Of a stretch of 64,000 bases of DNA, positions 46,600-60,828 are shown piece after piece. Every line of letters starts with the position of its first letter. The stretch's first letter is position 1. This stretch comes from Karstenula rhodostoma CBS 690.94. Taxonomy: Eukaryota; Ascomycota; Dothideomycetes; Pleosporales; Didymosphaeriaceae. The stretch is taken from the NCBI GenBank assembly GCA_010093485.1, contig MU001507.1, positions 1,252,844 to 1,316,843 of the forward strand, in the 5' to 3' direction. The notes under the pieces were generated by a model that was not told where the DNA came from, did not search any database, and was given only the letters and a program-made list of their open reading frames with translations. The position numbers and the translations under genes were made by a program.

Positions 46600-49500
46600 A
46601 CTCCTAGTTAAGCTAGGCACTAGCTATAGGTGGCAAATATAGCTTTATAAACTACTAAGTATTAAATACTAATAGGGTTAGATTTATAAGTATTTTTTAT
46701 TAAATCTAACTTTACTACTATTATCTATATATTCTTTATAAAGCTTTTTTTAATAGTAGTAATATTAATCCTTAATAGAGAAGTAATTAAGAGCTAGAAT
46801 CTAAATATTAAATTTAATATTATTATCTAGAAACTCTATATAGGCTAACTTTAGTTAATAAATATAATAGTAATAATTTTAGTTATTTATATAGCTTACT
46901 TATATATAATTATAAGTATTAGTTTATAATTATAATATTATTTAGTAAGTATATATAAAAAATAGAATATTTAAAAAAATATTTTCTAAAGTTTATAAAA
47001 GTATCTAATACTAGTATTAGATACTAAAACTTTATCTAAATAGTAGTTTATTTATATACTATATAATAATTTTTAAAATATATACTATTCTATATTTTAG
47101 CTATATTATAAAATATTTTAGTAGTAAATACTTTATTTAAAAGAGTTTACTAAGTTTTATAATTTTAAAATTTTACTTTACCTTATTTTATTATATAATA
47201 ATATTATTTACTATCTATTTAGTAAAAGTTATTTATTACTAAATTTTTTATTCTATTAGCCCTATTACTATTACTATACTATTTAAATATAAAAAAATTA
47301 GTATAAGATTAGAATATAGCTAAATAGAATAAATATTTTTAGAATTAAATAAATAAAAGAAACTATATAAATTAAAACTAAATTTAAAATACTAAAATAG
47401 AGAGAATTTTAAAAGAAAACTCTCTATATAATAAGTATTTAGAATTTACTAACTAATCTATATATAGGCTACTAAATAAGGTTTAAGCTTAAAGATAAAT
47501 AAATACTTTATAAGGGAATTTAATTTTAAATTAAATTAACTTTTATACTACCCCTCTTTAAGTATAATCTAGAGTTATAATAGTTTCTAAGGACTATATA
47601 AATATCTATATCTATAAAAAAAAAAAAAAAAAAAAATTTTATATACTCTAATTAGGCTTTAAAATATAATATAATAATATTTCTCTAAATACTAATATAG
47701 CTAATATATTATCTATAACTACTCTAATTATAAAATACTAAACTTAATTATATATTTCTAAATATTTATTTAATATATAATCCTTCTTTAAATATTAGTC
47801 TAGCCTAATACTAACTAATATTTTAAAAATTTAAAATCTTTTTTTTAATTTAATTTAACTTTATTCCTTATCTATTTTTTTACTATAATATTATTATAAT
47901 ACTTAATTTTAACTATATTTCTAGTAGTTTTATACTATCTCTTTTATCTATTTTAACTTTTTTTAAAATATTTTATATTTATAAAATATTATTTATATTC
48001 TTTATTTCTATAGTACTTTCTAATACCTTCTAATAGAGTAAAAGTCTTTTTAGTACTAAAGTATCTATTATATATAATATAGATATATTTATTTAAAATA
48101 ATATTATAGTTATAATATATAGAATAAAGTATAAATATTCTTTTTTATTATTATTTTAATTAATATTAATAGGGATTTATAGATACTATTACCCCCTAAA
48201 TTTATCTACTTTAAAGTTATAATACTATACCCTTTTATATTAAAAAATATACTATTATTTTATATATTTTTACTAGTTAATCTACTATATACTACTATAG
48301 ATACTATATAATATTCTTTTTATAATACTTTACTTTCTTATTAATATATTTTTTTTAAGTACTATATAATTATTATAGAATAGTATTAGTAGTATAAAAA
48401 ATATTTTAATAATTCTAACTAAAAGTATATTCTCTTTTATAAAATTTTTAAGTTTTAGAAATAAATTAAGTAGTATCTTTATAAAGCTAAGTAATTTAAC
48501 TCTATTATAGAAAATATTATTTTCCCCTTTTTCTAAAATTATATAAATAATAGTAAATAAAAATATTTTCTTTTATTATAGATTATATTACTAAATTAGT
48601 ATAAAATAAACTATTATAGTAAATTAATTATATTTAGCCTTTTTTTTTTTTTTTATATATATTCTTATTTAATATCTAGTTTAATATCTATTTTATAAAT
48701 ATATTTTTATATTATACTACTTATTTTAGCTATATAATATCTCTCTATTAATTAATAATAATAGACTAGAAATCTATATTACTCTATAATAAATATAATT
48801 ATTTATTTAATCTAGTTTTTAATATTTTTAAAAATAGAAAACTAAAGAAATATTATATATATTATAAATAAAAATATTTTCTATTAATTTCTATTTTATT
48901 TCTTTTTAAATACTATATTATTAATAAGCTTATTAATACTATAACTTAACTATATTTTATATTATATATTCTATTATCTTTACTAAGTCTTTTATAGCTC
49001 TTTACCCTAATAAGACTAACCCTATAAAGATTAGTTTAGAATAGCTATTATTTATTATATAAGGCCTATTAAATTCTACTTCTAATATTCTCTCTTAGAT
49101 TAAATATAATATAATTAATTCTATATACTCCTTTACTATTATATATAAAGAATTTAGATATAAAATCTATTTAATTTATAATAATACTAATATCTATCTA
49201 GTCTATTTCTATATCTCTAGATTTATAAATATTAAATAAGGTATTAGACTTTACCTCTTCTAATAGTTCTATATCTAATTATAGTAATAAAAGTAATAAA
49301 AATAAATTTAATAATAGGAACTTATTTATAAAAAACTTTATAACTACTAAAAACTAAATATATTAGTAAAATCCTTTTATTTAATAATTTTTAAATTCTA
49401 TAAACCTAGACTATCTATAAGAACCTATACTTTTATCTAAAAGATTAAACTATATATTAGTATTCTATTAGGAGTTTAAGAATATTTAAATAAATACTTA

Positions 49501-51899
49501 CTCTATTTATAATTACTAGTAGTTTAACCTCTATATTATCTAGAAAGAGTATAATAATTACTACTAGAATTAAATAAAAAATAATATACTAGATTTTATA
49601 ATTACTATATATTTCCTTTTTAATTTTTATAGATAATAATAGTTTATTATAAATATACTAATTTAGTTTATATAGATTATTAATATATTTTATATATATT
49701 ATATAGGGTTCCCTAATTCTATAAGAAAAAATTAAAATCTAGTTTAAAATTTTAGATTTTTTACTTATAGTTAATGGCTTAAAGTATTTAATATATAAAG
49801 TTTAATCCTTTATAATACTAAAAAGTATAAAATTAAATTATTTTATAAATATTAAATAGACTATTTAGATTAGACTACTATATTAATTAGTATATTTTTA
49901 GGTAATTCTTTATTAACTATCTATTTTAATAGGTATATTATCTTTAGAATTACTATCTAAAAATACTTTATTAAGAATAGTTTTCTTCTAAGTATCTAGA
50001 TACTTAGGGGGCCTAGCTACTTAAGGATTAGTATTATAAAAGTTATCTATTAGTTTTAAAATATTTCTAAAATTAAATATTAGATATTATATATTATTTA
50101 AATTATAGCTTTACTATACTATTTAGTACTAAAGTTTTCTCTAACTTAGTTAGCTATTATAAATAAGTAATACCTCCTATTTAAAAATATTATTAACTTT
50201 AGTTAATAATTTCTATAGTTAGTATTATCTAGAAAGTATATTATTAGTTACTTTTTAAAGATAGTCTATATAAAATACTAAATAAACTTTTATATATAAT
50301 AGTAATTTAAATTTATAAAATAATTCTTTTATCCCTATAATATAGTATAGACTATATATTTACTTATTAAATTTAATAGAGAAATATAATATTAAAAAGC
50401 CTTTTAGAGTAATATAAATAAAGTTATTAATAATAAAATTAAATAGTTAGTAGTATTTATTTACTTATTTTACTATTAAGTCTTATACTATAATAAGGTT
50501 CTAATAGGCCTAGTTATATTATATATATTATAGAGATTTACTATAAGATAGGGTAACTTAATAAAATAGGGGGGATAAAAAGGTATATTATACTTTACTA
50601 ATACACGAATAAAGGGAGACTAAAAAAGTGGCTAAGATAGACCTAGTTATAAACCTAAGTAATAGCTTTAAAATAAGTAGTAATAAACTTATAAACTTAT
50701 TTAGAGCTAATATTATTAAGAAAGTTTTTAGGTAATTTAATTTTATTTTTCTAGTTTTAGAAAACTTTAACTTTATAGCTAAACTTAATTTTATATAGAA
50801 AGAAACTAGTAGATTTAATAAGTAAAGAGACTTATATCTAGTCTATTAAAAAAAGTAAATCTAATTAATTATTCTAAAATTTATTAATAAATAAATAGAA
50901 ATACTAGTTAATATACTTATTATATATTTTAGTTTAGTTATTTATTTAGATATAATTTATAGATATAAGTTTCTACTATATATCTATAAAATAATATATT
51001 TTACTAGTAAAATTAAAAGTAAACTATAGTCTTTAATCTAATATAATAGATTTTAAAATACTAAAAATTCTCTAGATATATTAGTAGTATAAAGAGGTAG
51101 TCTATTCTATAGTAATTATTTTATAATATAGTAGTAAAAAGGTATATTTACTTAAATAGTATATATAAACTATAATATTATTAAAGTCCTTTTAGTCTAA
51201 TAGAAAGTTTTTAAAGTCTATAAAAATATTTTATTATATAGTTTCTAAAATAGATAATAACTAGAGTAGGCCTAGCTTTTTATTATAAGGGGGCTTAGTT
51301 TAGTAATAGATTTTATAATTATATATAAACTATTTAATATCTATATATATATAATTCTAATAGTATAATTTTTAAATAAGTTTATAAATATTTTTACTAC
51401 TAGAGTATATAGTTATTATTATAAGGGGTTTCTTATATATCTAGCCTAGATCTATACCTTAAGAATTATTTAAGGAATAAAATATAATAGAGGTAAATAT
51501 AAAATTAAATAATAATCCTATATTATAATAAAATAAAATATAATAATACTAAAAAAAGACTAAGTATTTATATAGAGATAAAGTATTTTAATTTAAATAT
51601 AAAAGTTAATTATAAAGAATAGAAACTATATAGAGATTCTCCTAGATTATATATTAGTTATTCTAATTCTTACTATTCTAGAATTTCCTAGTCTACTCTT
51701 ATAAATTCTACCTTTTTAGTAGGAGTATTTACTCTACTTCTACTAAAATCTAGTATTTCTAGAATTTTATATTCTTAGTAGAATTATAGTTATATAATTT
51801 ATAATATAAGCTACCTTATAAATTTATATATAAATACCTATTAGTTTTATTTCTATTACTAATATTTTATATATAATTTTTTTTTTCTAGTTTAGTTCT
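46600..51899. repeat. Unassigned RIP-degraded repeat DNA
   Basis: No polyprotein could be read here with confidence. A run of 21 A lies at 47616-47636 and a T run near 48640. Purine-rich tracts such as taggggggat (about 50566) and tagggggg (about 50010) resemble LTR polypurine tracts, but no matching LTR pair was found. The few spared CpA/TpG sites cluster near 50600-50640. It is probably more than one old element. Confidence 0.6.
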
Positions 51900-53500
51900 A
51901 CTATAATTATAATATTATCCCCCCCTTTAGAGTTATTATTTTAATACTCTATTATTACCTTATAATCTACTATTATAATATAGTTTAAGGGTATAAAGAT
52001 TTATTCTTTTATATCTCTAAATATAGTATTATATCCTTTTCTAGATTTTCTAAACCTCTCTAACTATATTTAAAATATTAAAATAATTATTAACTAATTA
52101 TTACTATACCTATACTAACGAGATTTATTATTATAGTCTAATAATACTAATAAAGTATACTTATTATATAGAAAAAAAGGTTCTAAAGTATTTTATAAAT
52201 ATTTTAACTAGGGAGTATACTATATATATTACTATTTATATAGAGTATAGTCTTTAAATTTCTAAAAAAAAATAGAAATATATTTAGTCTAAGAAATATA
52301 AAAAGTATTTTACCCTTTTCTATACTAAGGCTAAGGTTACTTACCTAAAAGTAGAGATTATAGAGATAAAAGAGTAAGAATAATTATTTATAATTTATAA
52401 TACTTATATACTTAATATATTAGATTATCTAAAAAAGGAGATTTTAAAAAGTATAAATACTAGTATTACTTTTATATTACTACTATATAGACCTTTAACT
52501 AATCTAGACTAATTATAGGCTAATTCTTCTATTATTAATTTTTTTATCTTTTTTAATTTTTTTTCTAATTTTAGACTAGTATTTTTATTAATTAACCCCC
52601 TTAGGGTTAACCCTTTACTATTAACTAGTAGAAGTTCTCTAATAGTTTTTTATAGTTTATAAGGTTTTTTTTTAGTTTCTAGGTATTATACTATTCTAGC
52701 TATCCTTTCTATTTAACTAGATATTTTTACTAATTTTTAATTATTTATAGGTCCTTAATTACTTTAACCTTATACTTATTATTTTCTAGTTCTAGTTAGG
52801 TTTTAATTAAAGTATTTAGAGGTACTAGTTTTAATAGTAATTTATAAAAGGTAGAATATATCTTTATACCTATTAGTAAAAGTAGTTTAATTATAACTAG
52901 TTTCTTTATTTCTTAAACTTTAAAAGGTTTTATTTAAAGGTAATTTAGTTTCTTACTTAGTTATTTTATTTTTAGATTTTTCTATAATAGGAAAACTTTA
53001 TTCCCCTTTTTAAAAGTTAATTTTTTAATTCTTTACTTATTTATATTCTTAAATACTATAAGGGCTCTATAGGTAATTCTTTCTTATAAAACTTTATAAA
53101 GTTTCTTTATCTTCTAAGCTTTATATTAGGCTCTAATAGAAATACTTTTTATATCTCTTAGATTTTAATAAGTAATTAGCTTATATCTATAGTTTATATA
53201 GTAGGGTAAGTATTTTATTATATCTAACCTTAAGCTATTATATACTAATTATATAATTAATAGAAATTCTATTTAGTTATTTTATTACTTATTAATATAG
53301 AATTATAGATATTACTTAAATATCTAATTTATATATTCTATCTATTTATTTATTTTAAGGTAGAAATTTATTAATAGCTTTTAGTTTATTTCTAGTACTA
53401 TAATAAAAGTATTCTAATACTTTAAAATAAAAAACTTATTTTTATCTATAATAAATTCTTCTAGTAGTCTATATTTAGAGAATAGTATATTATCTATTTA
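51900..53500 (-). mobile_element. Ty3/gypsy chromovirus remnant, 3' end of pol
   Basis: Read on the minus strand through stops, 52780-53060 resembles the end of a gypsy integrase (an LxRGDKVFLLRKN-like start, a GPFKI-like box, and NYxLxLP with HPxFHVSLLE-like spacing). 52620-52770 is a decayed chromodomain (KYLVK-KG-LE-YNT, then LINYKKLLENFY). A polypurine-like tract follows at about 51919-51928 (minus strand ctaaagggggggat), suggesting the 3' LTR begins just to its left. The upstream part of the element is interrupted at 53501 by a copia insertion, so its RT and gag would be expected on the far side of the insertion, outside the window. The left boundary is uncertain. Confidence 0.7.
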
Positions 53501-53704
53501 TAGTAGAGAAAAGGAGCTTAAATATCCCTTTATTTAGGGAGCGAATTAATTAGATTACTATATAAGAAAAGATTACTAGAAAGACTAGTTATATACTATA
53601 CTTATCCTAAATTAGTTTAGTATTTAGGTTAAGATACCCCTTATCGCGGCTAATTAGAGCTTTATAAACTCTAATATTACTAAGTATTATTTATATTTTT
53701 AATA
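53501..53704 (-). repeat. 3' LTR of copia element 1
   Basis: 204 bp, matching the reverse complement of 60625-60828 over its whole length. Compared with that copy it carries many extra CpA-to-TpA changes. Confidence 0.88.
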
Positions 53705-56700
53705 TACCCCCTAAGTAAATAGCGCTTATTATTTATCTACTAATAGAATTTAATTATTTAAATTAGCTTCCCTTAGAAATATATAGCTTAGACTATAATT
53801 TCCTACTTATATTATACTATTATTAGTATTATAATACTAATTAGCTAAAGTAAAAGTCTTTTAGTACTTAATATAGTACTTATAAATAGTAATAGCCTTA
53901 TAACTAGGTATAGTAAGTAATAGTAAATAAGGTAAGTAATTATTATATAGTATAAACTAATAGAGATAGGTAGGATAAAAAGATATCTTTTATATTTTTT
54001 AAACTTTTTTTTTTTATCCCTATTATTCTATTTTATAATATATTCTTACCTTTTACTTTTTTTTAATACTCTATTTATACCTTTTAGATAGCTAATAATA
54101 CTACTAAAGCTTATACTACTAAAGTATATAAATAAGAAGAGAGACTTAAAACTAAATAAGTAGCTACTACTAAAAGATTTACTATAACTCCTTAAATAAC
54201 TTATTAATTTAGTTACCTTCTTATTTAGTTTATTTTTTATACTTCTAGCTAAACTTCTCTAATAGCGTTATATACTCCCCTAGCTATAGAAGAAGAGTAT
54301 ATTAGGGCTATTTAGCTAATAAGCTACCTTAGCTACTTAATAAGTATTTTAAATAGTAGGTTAGATAGCCTTTACTATAATATTATAAACTAGTAAACTA
54401 AGTACTATTTTTATTATTATATATACTTATATAAACTAATATAAGCTAGATTCTCTATTTATTTAGTTAAGTTTTACTAATTATTATAGTCTACTATTTC
54501 TAACTATATATATAATATACTTTATTCTATTTTATAATAATCTAAACTCTAGTATAAGCTTTCCTTATCTTTCTTATTACTTAGATTTTTACTAATTATA
54601 TATAGACTTGTAAGGTTAATTATTTATAGTAGTATATTTAAGCTATACTAAAGAATTAAAATAAGAATTAAAAGACCCTTCTTATATCTTTATAGAACTT
54701 TTACTTAATAACTAGCTTTCTTTTTACTTTTTTTACTTTTATTTTTACTCTACCTACTTCTATTCTATTTTTATCTACTTCTATCCCTACTTTTATTCCT
54801 ACTCCTTTTATTTCTATTTCTATTTTTACTACTTCTATCCCTATTCTATTTACTTTTTAATAGGTCTACTTTATAAATAGCTAGAAGGTAGGCTTATAGA
54901 AGGCTATATATACTTTTAAGTATAGTATATTTACTTTTTATAAGTACTATACTTTATAGTAGCTTTATAAGGTAGGCTTAAATATTAGTTATTATAGTAT
55001 AGATTAGTAATAGCCTAACTTTAATTACCTTAAAGAGTATCTATATAGTTATAGTAGGTTTTTTAAAACTAAGAAATTTTTTATTTATAGTTAGGGTAGC
55101 TTTAGATATAAATATACTAGATACTTTAATATATTAGAAGTATAGTAATATACTTAGCTTTATAAACTCTTTAATTAGATACTTAATATATTTAAGTAGG
55201 ATAGATTTTTTTTATTTTTCCTTTATTTTTCTTTTATTCTCTAGTTAAAAAGTATTTTTTATAATTAAATCTAATAAATCTCTATTTATTTTACTTCTTT
55301 TATATTTATAATTATAAAACTTATATCTTAAAGGTTAAGTAACTTTATAAATCTAGTAAACTACTATTTTAATAGTACTTTTATTAAACTATTTATAGAT
55401 ATTTTATTTATTTTAAAATATAAAACCTTAAATAATCCCTTTATATACTCTTATTATAGCTATATATTTTAGATATTAATATATTAAAAATATATAGTAA
55501 TCCTTTTATTTTTTCTAATTACTAGTCTAATTATCTACTAGTTATTATAGTAGATTTACTAGAGTAATCCTAAGTCTAGTATAAGTTTAGTAAAGAAATA
55601 TTTTAAAATTATTACTTCTTTATTAATATACTCTAGAGTAAGAAGCTCTACTTCTATAGTTAAAGTTATAATTATACTTTAGTAAGCTACCTTTTATAGA
55701 ATAGTACTATTAAATAGTAGAGTAATATACCTATAGAATAATTATCTTATTAGTAAATTATCTATAAAAGATATATCTCTATAGATAAGTAGGTCTAGAC
55801 TATTATATCTACTAAACTAAATTATTTTCTAGCGCGTCCTATAGAGGTATAGAATTACTTAATTAACTACTACTTTATACTTTATATTTAGATTAGTAAG
55901 GAAGAAGGATAGCTTTAATATAGTAAATATAATATCTAGTTATAGTATAATTATTATATATAATACTAATTTAATCTTCTTTTAATAATTCTTAATCTAC
56001 TATAGTAATACTTTACCTTTACTCTTTTTAAGCTTATTAATTAAGAGAGAAGTAGGTAGGAAGCTATTAGCTTTATAAAGCTTAAATTTTTTTATAATCT
56101 TATTAATATATATATTATATATAAGCGTGATTATCTAATTATCTTAATTTCTAATTATTTATACTCTAAAAAATTACTTAACTAGTCCCTTATCTTTAAT
56201 CTTATATTTATTTATAACCTTATTCTATAGTATTTAAACTTACTCTCTATAGTTATTATAATATAGAAGTAGTATATTATTTATATAGAATAGTACTAGA
56301 ATTTTCTAATCTTTAAAAAGAAATAAATAAGGCTCTTCCTTTAAAGCTTTAAGCCCTTTAACTTTAAATAAGTAGGAAAACTCTTTATACTAGAGAAGTA
56401 GTAAGTCTCTTAAACTATAGAGAGCTTAATTTAATCTTATATATATTCCTAGTATTTTAAACCTATCTAGAAGTTTATAGGTTATAGGATTATTTACTAT
56501 AATTATAATATTTAGGAATACTTCTATAATATTATATTATTTAATTTTAAGGTTAAACTCTATAGTAATTATTATTACTACTTAAAATAACCTTACTATA
56601 AGTATAGTAGTATAGGTTAAGTATAGGGTATCCTTTAATTAAAAGTTTTCTTTAATTATAATATAAGCTTTATAGTTCTTAAACTAACTATTTTAATTAA

Positions 56701-59700
56701 GTTTATATATAAATATTTATTTTAATAAGAGTAGATATTCTATTACTTATAATTAGAATAGCTTTATCTAAGTTCCTTTCTACTATAGGGTAGTAATCTC
56801 TTTAATTATAGCCTACTTAAATAGCTTTTCTAGAGGATAGGAAAATAGATATTTCTAGAGTATTAATTTTAATAGTAGCTTATTTCTATATAGATAAGCT
56901 AGTAATATTACTAGTTTTAGTTTCTTAAATATAGCTATTATAATTATTATATTTAGTATTTTATAGTTTTTATACTTATTCTAGGTTTTATCTACTCCTA
57001 GTATAAATATATACGTGAAGTTAATCTAAAAACTATTTTTTAAAAATAAATCTACTATTAGTATATATATATTAAAATTTAATTTACCCCCTAGCTAATT
57101 ATTATAATCTATATTTTATTATCTTAACTTTTAAACTAGTAAATATCTACTTATTAGTTAGTTAATTTTAGGCGCCTCTTCTTAAAGTTATTTACTTACT
57201 TTACTTACTATAGGGAAGATATACTATTATCTTTAGTTTACTAATAGATTTCCTATTTTATCTAGTAATATAGAGTTAGTTATACTAGGTTAAAAAGTAG
57301 TAATAGGGTTTTAAAGCTCCTACTCTAGAGAAGTATTATCCTAAGGCTCTAGTTTACTAGCTCTTCTAGTTAAATTCTAATTCTAGTAGCTCTTAGTATC
57401 CTTATAATTATATTAATTAATCCTTATAATATCTAGCTATAGTATTATATCTAGGGTTATAAGTTCTATACTTAAATCTTAGTCTATATAAATTTCTAGC
57501 TACTAGCTAGCTATACCTATAGCTTATATAGTAGTTAGTATTATTACTTTCTAATTTCTTAGTTAGCTATCCTTAGAATCTATCTATTCTAATCCTTTAC
57601 CCCTAAGTAATTACTTAGTATTCTTAATTCTTATAGTACTCGTGTACTTATTTAAATTAGAAGTAAAATTAATTATATTAAATATATCTTCTAGATTATT
57701 AACCTTATTCTTATAAATATTTTCTATAATTTTTAGAGCTTCTATCTTTAGAAGCTTAACTTTATATACTCCCTAGTAGAAGATTATTTTATTAAATATA
57801 ATATTTCTAGTTATAATTACTTAATTAAGTATAGGAACCTATATTTTATAGATATTAAAAGTTTAATAGCCTACTAAATATCTAATATAAGCTCTTAGAT
57901 TTATTTTAAATCCCCTTCTATTATACCTAGCTTCGCGATCCTTTATTAGAGGATATACTTAGTATCTATAGGTATAAATCCTACTCTAGTTTAGGTAGAG
58001 ATTTACTATTATATATTATATAATTATAGACTTATAGTACTAAAAATACTATTAGAACTAATTATCTAATACTTTATTTAGTAATTAAAAGCTATATACT
58101 ATACTTAAGCTTATATTATATAGCTAGACTATTATATTTATAATTTCTAGTTATAGTTTTATTAGTAGATTTATATTAGACCTTATCTTTACTATTTATT
58201 TAATTAGCTCTTTTCTAGCTTACTTTACTAAACTATTAGTTTTATATATATAAGGTAATAAAAGGTTAATTATAATTCCTTCTTTAATTACCTATTCCTT
58301 ATATTATAATATCCCTTATTATAGGAGTATTATTATATTATTATCCTATTAGATTTATATAATTTAGAGCTAGTACTTATTCTTTATAAAGGTTAATAGG
58401 CGTTTTATTAATTATAAAATCTCTAAAAGTATCTTCCCTTATAAATTAAAATTATAGAACTTTCTACTAAATTCTTCCTTTATTATAAGAATCTAGAATT
58501 TAAGTATTTATCCTTACTCTATATTAAATAGGTCCTATATAATATAATAGAATAGATATAATAAATACTTATATAGTTATTATAAAATTACCTTACTTAT
58601 ATATATAACTATATAATACTTATATTCTCGTTATTATATTCCTTTAATTAATACGCTATATATACTAGAAACTAGAGTTTATAAAGCCTTTTTTCTAAGG
58701 TATTCTAATTACTTATACTATAGTTTTTTACTATCTAAGTAGGAGATATTCTCTCTTAATAGCTTAGATAGTTAAATTATATTTATAATAGTAGAATAAG
58801 AGTATATAGGCTTATATTTAAGAAAAGTAAGGTTATACTTATATTATAGATTTACTATTATAATACTTTATTTAATTATTCTAATCCTTAGGGTATTATC
58901 TAAGCTAAGATACTAAATACTAACTTTCTTAAGTTAAACTTCTAAGATAATATTTATATAAAAGTTCTTAACTACCTTTATATTTTTAAGTAGTAGATTT
59001 TCTAATTATTTCCTATTCTTACTATAAAGAATATTCTTAATTAGATAATTTCCTATTCCTAAGATAGGTAGAATTTAAGTTTCTACTTTAACTTAGTTTT
59101 CTATAGTTACTTTCTTAAAAGAACTAGTAACTAGAAGGTTCTAATTATTAATAAAATAAATAATAGCTATACTATCTAGAATTATACTCCTAGAAAGTAG
59201 GTAAGGATTCTATATTATATTATAGATTCTATTCTTAAAGACTTTACTTAAAAGGTTAATTAGATTAATAAGAGCTATTATAATACTACTAGGGTAGTTA
59301 ATAGTAAGTTATTTTTTATTACTTATTTTTTAATTAGTACTATTAATTTTAGTCTATAACTTTAACTATTATAGAAGTTTTAAATAGCTTAAAATCTTAT
59401 TTTACTCTTTATTAGAAAGGTTAAATACTTAGGATTTATTAATTAGAGTATTAGTAATAGCTATTTATAAGTATTAATATTTAATTAGTTACTATTTATA
59501 TTAGGTATTCTTATAGGAGTAGTTAAAATAATTATTATTCTATATATTATTAGATAATTCCCTACTAGACTTAGTAGTCTAACTACTAAATATTATATAA
59601 ATACTAGTCCTTTTATAATTAGAATAGAGTAATTATTTCTAGATTAGTACTAAAAATATCTTTCTAATCTTAGAAAATATTATTATAGGCCTTCTAAGCG

Positions 59701-60525
59701 TCTTATTAAGCAGGATTTATTATTTAATTAAGTAGGACTACTTAGGGGTAATCTTCTTACCTAAAGCTTTAAGGAAATTATAGGTTATAAGCACTCTTTT
59801 AGTTTTTTTAACTAAGTATATAATTACTTTATAGTAGAGGAGCTACTATTCTTTAAACTAGATCTCTAGATTTTATTATCTACTTTTTACTTTATTAAAA
59901 TAAGTATAATACTATATTTAAATAAAGTTCTTAGTTACTCCCTTAATAGGTACTAGATTATTCTTTAGTATATAAAGTAGATATTATAAAGTAGATTTAT
60001 TATCTTTAACTATATTAATTATTACTAGAGTAAGGAAATCTTAGAAGATAATAGTATAAACCTAGTTTTAGAGATTTTATAGCTTAGAATAGTATATCTA
60101 CTAGTTAGAGACTATAGTATAATATTCTATAATTCTTAAAATATAGCTTTCTTTATCCTTTTTATATAATTTAAGCTCCTACTTATAATCTTTAAGGTTG
60201 TCTAAAGTAACTAGTTAGTATAATTTCTCTAGAATAACTAGTTAAATAGGGTAATTATTCTTAATTAAGGGGACTATTAGACTATCTAGATTAATTTTAA
60301 ACTAGATATTTTTAGAGTTTACTTAGAAATATAAGCTTATAAACTAATAAGACTAGCTTATTTAATTAATAAGCTAGGTCTAAGTAACTAGAATAATTAA
60401 ATTACTTATAGCTTTATTAAATAAAGAAGGCTTTTAGTATAATAGGAGAACCTAAGAGGGTATATTTAAATATTAAAGTATATAGGGAGAATTATCCTAT
60501 ATTCTAAGTACTAGACTTATAACTA

Positions 60526-60624
60526 TAGTAGAGAAAAGGAGCTTAAATATTCCTTTATTTAGGAAGTAAATTAATTAGATTACTATATAAGAAAAGATTA
60601 TTAGAAAGGCTAGTTATATACTAT
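60526..60624 (-). repeat. Truncated 5' LTR of copia element 1
   Basis: 99 bp matching bases 53501-53599, ending abruptly at tatatactat where the opposite-strand LTR begins. Confidence 0.85.
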
Positions 60625-60828
60625 TATTAAGAATATAAATAATACTTAGTAATATTAGGGTTTATAGAGCTCCAATCAGCCGCGACAAGGGGTACCTTAA
60701 CCTAAGCACTAAACTAATTCAGAACAAGTATAGTATATAACTAGCCTTTCTAGTAATCTTTTCTTATATAGTAATCTAATTAATTCGCTCCCTAAATAAA
60801 GGGATATTTAAGCTCCTTTTCTCTACTA
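60625..60828 (+). repeat. 5' LTR of copia element 2, the least RIP-mutated copy
   Basis: Complete 204-bp LTR in plus orientation, starting tattaagaatat and ending ctctacta. It still contains CpA at sites such as tccaatcagccgcgac and gacaaggggtacc that are TpA in the 53501 copy, so it lies nearest to the original sequence. Confidence 0.88.

Larger units (their letters stand above)
53501..60624 (-). mobile_element. Ty1/copia retrotransposon 1, RIP-degraded, 5' LTR truncated
   Basis: A 7124-bp element coded on the minus strand. Its 3' LTR is 53501-53704, preceded on the inner side by a purine tract (plus strand tacccccta at 53705). Its 5' LTR survives only as 60526-60624. The pol frame is readable through stops: the integrase C-terminal part around 57820-57990 matches the second copy, and reverse transcriptase near 56250-56330 reads LVLFYINNILLLY, where YINN (56276-56287) is the RIP form of the catalytic YVDD. 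Gag and protease are too decayed to place. Order integrase before RT confirms copia rather than gypsy. It cannot encode active proteins now. Confidence 0.85.
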
